Source: M55B132 sp964508895
GTDB lineage: Bacteria; Bacteroidota; Bacteroidia; Bacteroidales; B18-G4
Assembly: GCA_964508895.1 (NCBI GenBank)
Contig: CAZDWF010000138.1
Coordinates: forward strand, 1 to 8,777
Direction: 5' to 3'
DNA length: 8,777 nt
The position numbers and the translations under genes were made by a program. Below, piece by piece: positions 7,501 through 8,777 of this stretch. Position 1 is the stretch's first letter, and each line of letters opens with the position of its first letter. The notes beneath the pieces were generated by a model. That model worked only from the letters and a program-made list of their open reading frames with translations. It was not told the origin of the DNA and ran no database searches.

Positions 7501-8777
7501 GGTTCGTAATAAGATGGAAACACACTGAAATCAAATCCTATCAGGAAATCATAATATGAGATATTGAAAATACTATCCATACCGTTGAGATATGCAGGTA
7601 CAAACACAATTTTAACCTTATCCTCAGGTCTGTTTAGCAAGCCATTTTCTCTGATTCTGTTTAATGTCGGATCGCCTATCTGATCATATAAGTGATGGGT
7701 AAGGTATTCTTCTGAGATCGGATCATCGAAATCAGGGTTTGTAACACGATTTAAAAGATCCATACGGGCTCCCGACTGATGTGCGGGAATAGCAATAACA
7801 CCAATCACTGTTTTATCCAGGTCTTTCTTTTTATTCAATTCTCCCAGGGAATCGATAAAGATATCGATACCTTTGTTTTTAAACTCATATCTTCCGCTAT
7901 TGATTACCATAAAACTATCATCTGGTAATTTTTGGTTCATCAATCCTGAAAAGACTTTTAATATCTTATTTCGTGATGATTCTCTTTCTTTGTTAAATAC
8001 TTCTTTCTCAGGAACGAAAGAATCCTCAAATCCATTAACAGTAATAACATCACAGGATTTTTCCAGGAATTTCTCACATTCTTTTTCAGTGATCCTGCTA
8101 ACAGTAGTAAAACAATCAGCATGCTGAGCAGATAATTTTTCCAGAGAATATTTTGAAAAAACACCAAAATCTTTGGCAAGTCTGTGTGTATCAAATTCCT
8201 GCAGTTTACCATAGAGGTCAAAGCCATTCCCTGCAATAGATCTGCCCATAACTGTTGCATGAGTGGTAAAGATGGTTCCCACCTGAGGCACCTGGTCTTT
8301 AAGATATAAAACCCCTGTCCCTGTCATCCATTCATGAAACTGTGCTATGATCCTGTCTTCAGCTGAAACATTGAAATCATAAAAGCTATCAATCACTCTT
8401 CCGGCAGCATAACCAAAAAGGGCAGGCTCAATATAATCCCATTGTCCTGAAAGGCTGTCAAGTTTATATTTTTCCCAGAATTCATAAAATATCTTATCTT
8501 TTTCCGAAAAGAAGGGTGTAAAGTCAAGTAAAACAACTACAGGTTTCCCTTCAATATTCCATCGACCCACCCTGATATTTAATCCTTCCTGTCGGGCTTT
8601 TATAACCCATGATTTATACAATTCAGTATCTTCAATGAAATCAGGATTTTCCTGAGTTTCTTTCCATACATCAGGTCCAATAAGAATATAGTTGTCTTTT
8701 AATTCTTTAACAATGGTAAGAGCTTTGCGTATGGCTATTGTTGGAATGTCGAAAACAATATCAGAAGAGCATGCTGA
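4581..8777 (-). CDS. glgP: Glycogen synthase (GT3) fused to alpha-glucan phosphorylase (GT35), 5' end outside window
   Basis: The reading frame stays open to the window edge, so at least 1398 residues are coded here and the true start is not visible. A TTG at 8619-8621 is internal, because the residues before it (YILIGPDVW, 8664-8690) already match the family. Numbering residues from 8777, the first ~525 form a GT3 glycogen synthase domain: FHEWMTGTG near 147, THATVMGR with Arg179, GRYEFKNKG with Arg296 and Lys302, and the E-x7-E pair Glu425/Glu433 in EPWGYTPME. After a short linker comes a phosphorylase with a DUF3417-like start (NLWWSWNY near 579), HCNEGH near 819, phosphate-site-like Arg1052 and Lys1057, and the pyridoxal phosphate lysine Lys1153 in EASGTSGEK. 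The last ~90 residues look like a beta-sandwich ending in LVKWL. One chain would therefore both extend glycogen from a nucleotide-sugar and release glucose 1-phosphate from it in the cytoplasm. The domain calls are firm; simultaneous activity is inferred. The expected N-terminal KVGG signature is not seen. Confidence 0.95.
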   Translation of the reverse strand, partial: SACSSDIVFDIPTIAIRKALTIVKELKDNYILIGPDVWKETQENPDFIEDTELYKSWVIKARQEGLNIRVGRWNIEGKPVVVLLDFTPFFSEKDKIFYEFWEKYKLDSLSGQWDYIEPALFGYAAGRVIDSFYDFNVSAEDRIIAQFHEWMTGTGVLYLKDQVPQVGTIFTTHATVMGRSIAGNGFDLYGKLQEFDTHRLAKDFGVFSKYSLEKLSAQHADCFTTVSRITEKECEKFLEKSCDVITVNGFEDSFVPEKEVFNKERESSRNKILKVFSGLMNQKLPDDSFMVINSGRYEFKNKGIDIFIDSLGELNKKKDLDKTVIGVIAIPAHQSGARMDLLNRVTNPDFDDPISEEYLTHHLYDQIGDPTLNRIRENGLLNRPEDKVKIVFVPAYLNGMDSIFNISYYDFLIGFDFSVFPSYYEPWGYTPMESAAFHIPSITTNYAGFGLWVRDLQIDLQNGVFVVDRSAEDTLTVSEITAILEESINNSQDIENLREGAYKISQNALWKEFIKNYYEAYDIAIKRSNERAYLFKGKQQQYPFFEFKETKSIEPGWKRINVKADIPKNLNGLYDMSRNLWWSWNYDAEELFRIIDPDFWHKNCHNPISLLENTSYERWKELGNDKDYLVKLKDTYNSYKSYMKQTRNVDDGLISYFSMEFGLHESLRIYSGGLGVLAGDYLKQASDSNKNMIAVGLLYRKGYFQQRLSAFGEQISENFSQDFSKLPVEPIYNENKERLLIGVALPGRTMYARVWKVHVGRIQLFLLDTDVSENTKKDRSVTYQLYGGDNENRLVQEMLLGVGGIRLLDALNIKPDIFHCNEGHAAFINIERLRKLVQDNKLSFDEASEVVKASSLFTTHTPVPAGHDSFSEDMLRTYIPHYVDRLNISWKKFMGLGRYDENNTGEKFSMSLLALKLSQEVNGVSEIHGRISREMFASLYPGYYPEELHIGHVTNGVHYQTWTAKQFVELYKNEFEQNFQDDHSNAEFWNKIHNVPSEDIWKIRMELKERLIKFLKVRISEEMTARQDAPKLVVKAVESLDPSKLTIGFARRFATYKRAHLLFNNLERLSKVLNNPEMPAQIIFSGKAHPNDKAGQDLIKRIIEITKQDEFIGKIFFIENYNMNIASLLVQGVDIWLNTPTRPLEASGTSGEKALMNGVLNFSVLDGWWAEGYRKNAGWAIKEERTYENQQFQDELDAETIYNILEDEIIPLYYKKDEKNIPHDWIGDIKNSLSEIAPHYTMKRMLDEYYRKYYSKLLINGRLMIKDNYRKAIELANWKNDVRSKWDNVELKSMKVPDTDKTKLKMGDVFMAEIKIDTDGIAPENIGVEVIFGKRASATPPNPIFIKQLKLVKNQKKIAIYQCEFPIEYSGMLDYVFRMYPQNELLASRQSLNLVKWL

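Noticed and set aside
7958..8260. 100-codon minus-strand frame inside the glycogen synthase domain
   Set aside because: It overlaps the synthase in another frame, while the synthase frame carries clear motifs across the same stretch.
8619..8621. TTG as the start of the synthase/phosphorylase gene
   Set aside because: The same frame is open through 8777, and residues upstream of the TTG match the family, so the start is outside the window.
8731..8777. Plus-strand frame beginning MAIVGMS at the right edge
   Set aside because: The first residues recall ketosynthase starts, but what follows does not, and the minus-strand frame is clearly coding up to about 8727. Too short to support.
8739..8777. 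Local inversion explaining the absent KVGG signature
   Set aside because: Reading the end in reverse gives W-N-V-E-N-N-I, vaguely like the expected W-E-V-C-N-K-V, but it contains no glycine pair and runs into a stop, so I treat the likeness as chance.

Overview
The window looks like chromosomal DNA from a member of the Bacteroidota. It is AT-rich, its genes have no recognisable Shine-Dalgarno leaders, one gap carries a TAnnTTTG promoter box of the Bacteroidota type, and the largest gene is a glycogen synthase fused to an alpha-glucan phosphorylase, an arrangement I associate with this phylum. A Bacteroidales-like relative is my best guess from the proteins. This rests on recall, not on a search.

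All four protein genes lie head to tail on the minus strand, so transcription runs from high to low coordinates. From upstream to downstream they are: (1) a very large synthase/phosphorylase fusion, 4581 to beyond 8777, whose 5' end lies outside the window; (2) fabG, 3753-4499, a 3-oxoacyl-ACP reductase with a complete catalytic tetrad; (3) a membrane-anchored von Willebrand A (VWA) domain protein, 1500-3596, starting at TTG; (4) a Ste24-type M48 zinc metalloprotease, 100-1329. The plus strand shows no credible gene. No tRNA, rRNA, insertion sequence, CRISPR array or prophage gene is visible.

The gaps are short (81, 156 and 170 bases, plus 99 bases at the left edge). The three downstream ones each hold a different family of short repeats: TTCGTTA units and a GC-rich palindrome between fabG and the VWA gene, a 14-base unit in three tandem copies plus dispersed AAATTACAAATT copies between the VWA gene and the protease, and ATCTGCG units after the protease. 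No gap contains a convincing rho-independent terminator.

The genes do not form one obvious pathway. They cover carbohydrate storage (glycogen synthesis and phosphorolysis), fatty acid elongation, and two cell-envelope proteins. I do not see a clearly new biological system. The points most worth checking are the absent glycine-loop signature at the start of the glycogen synthase domain, right at the window edge, and the repeat families that fill the gaps.
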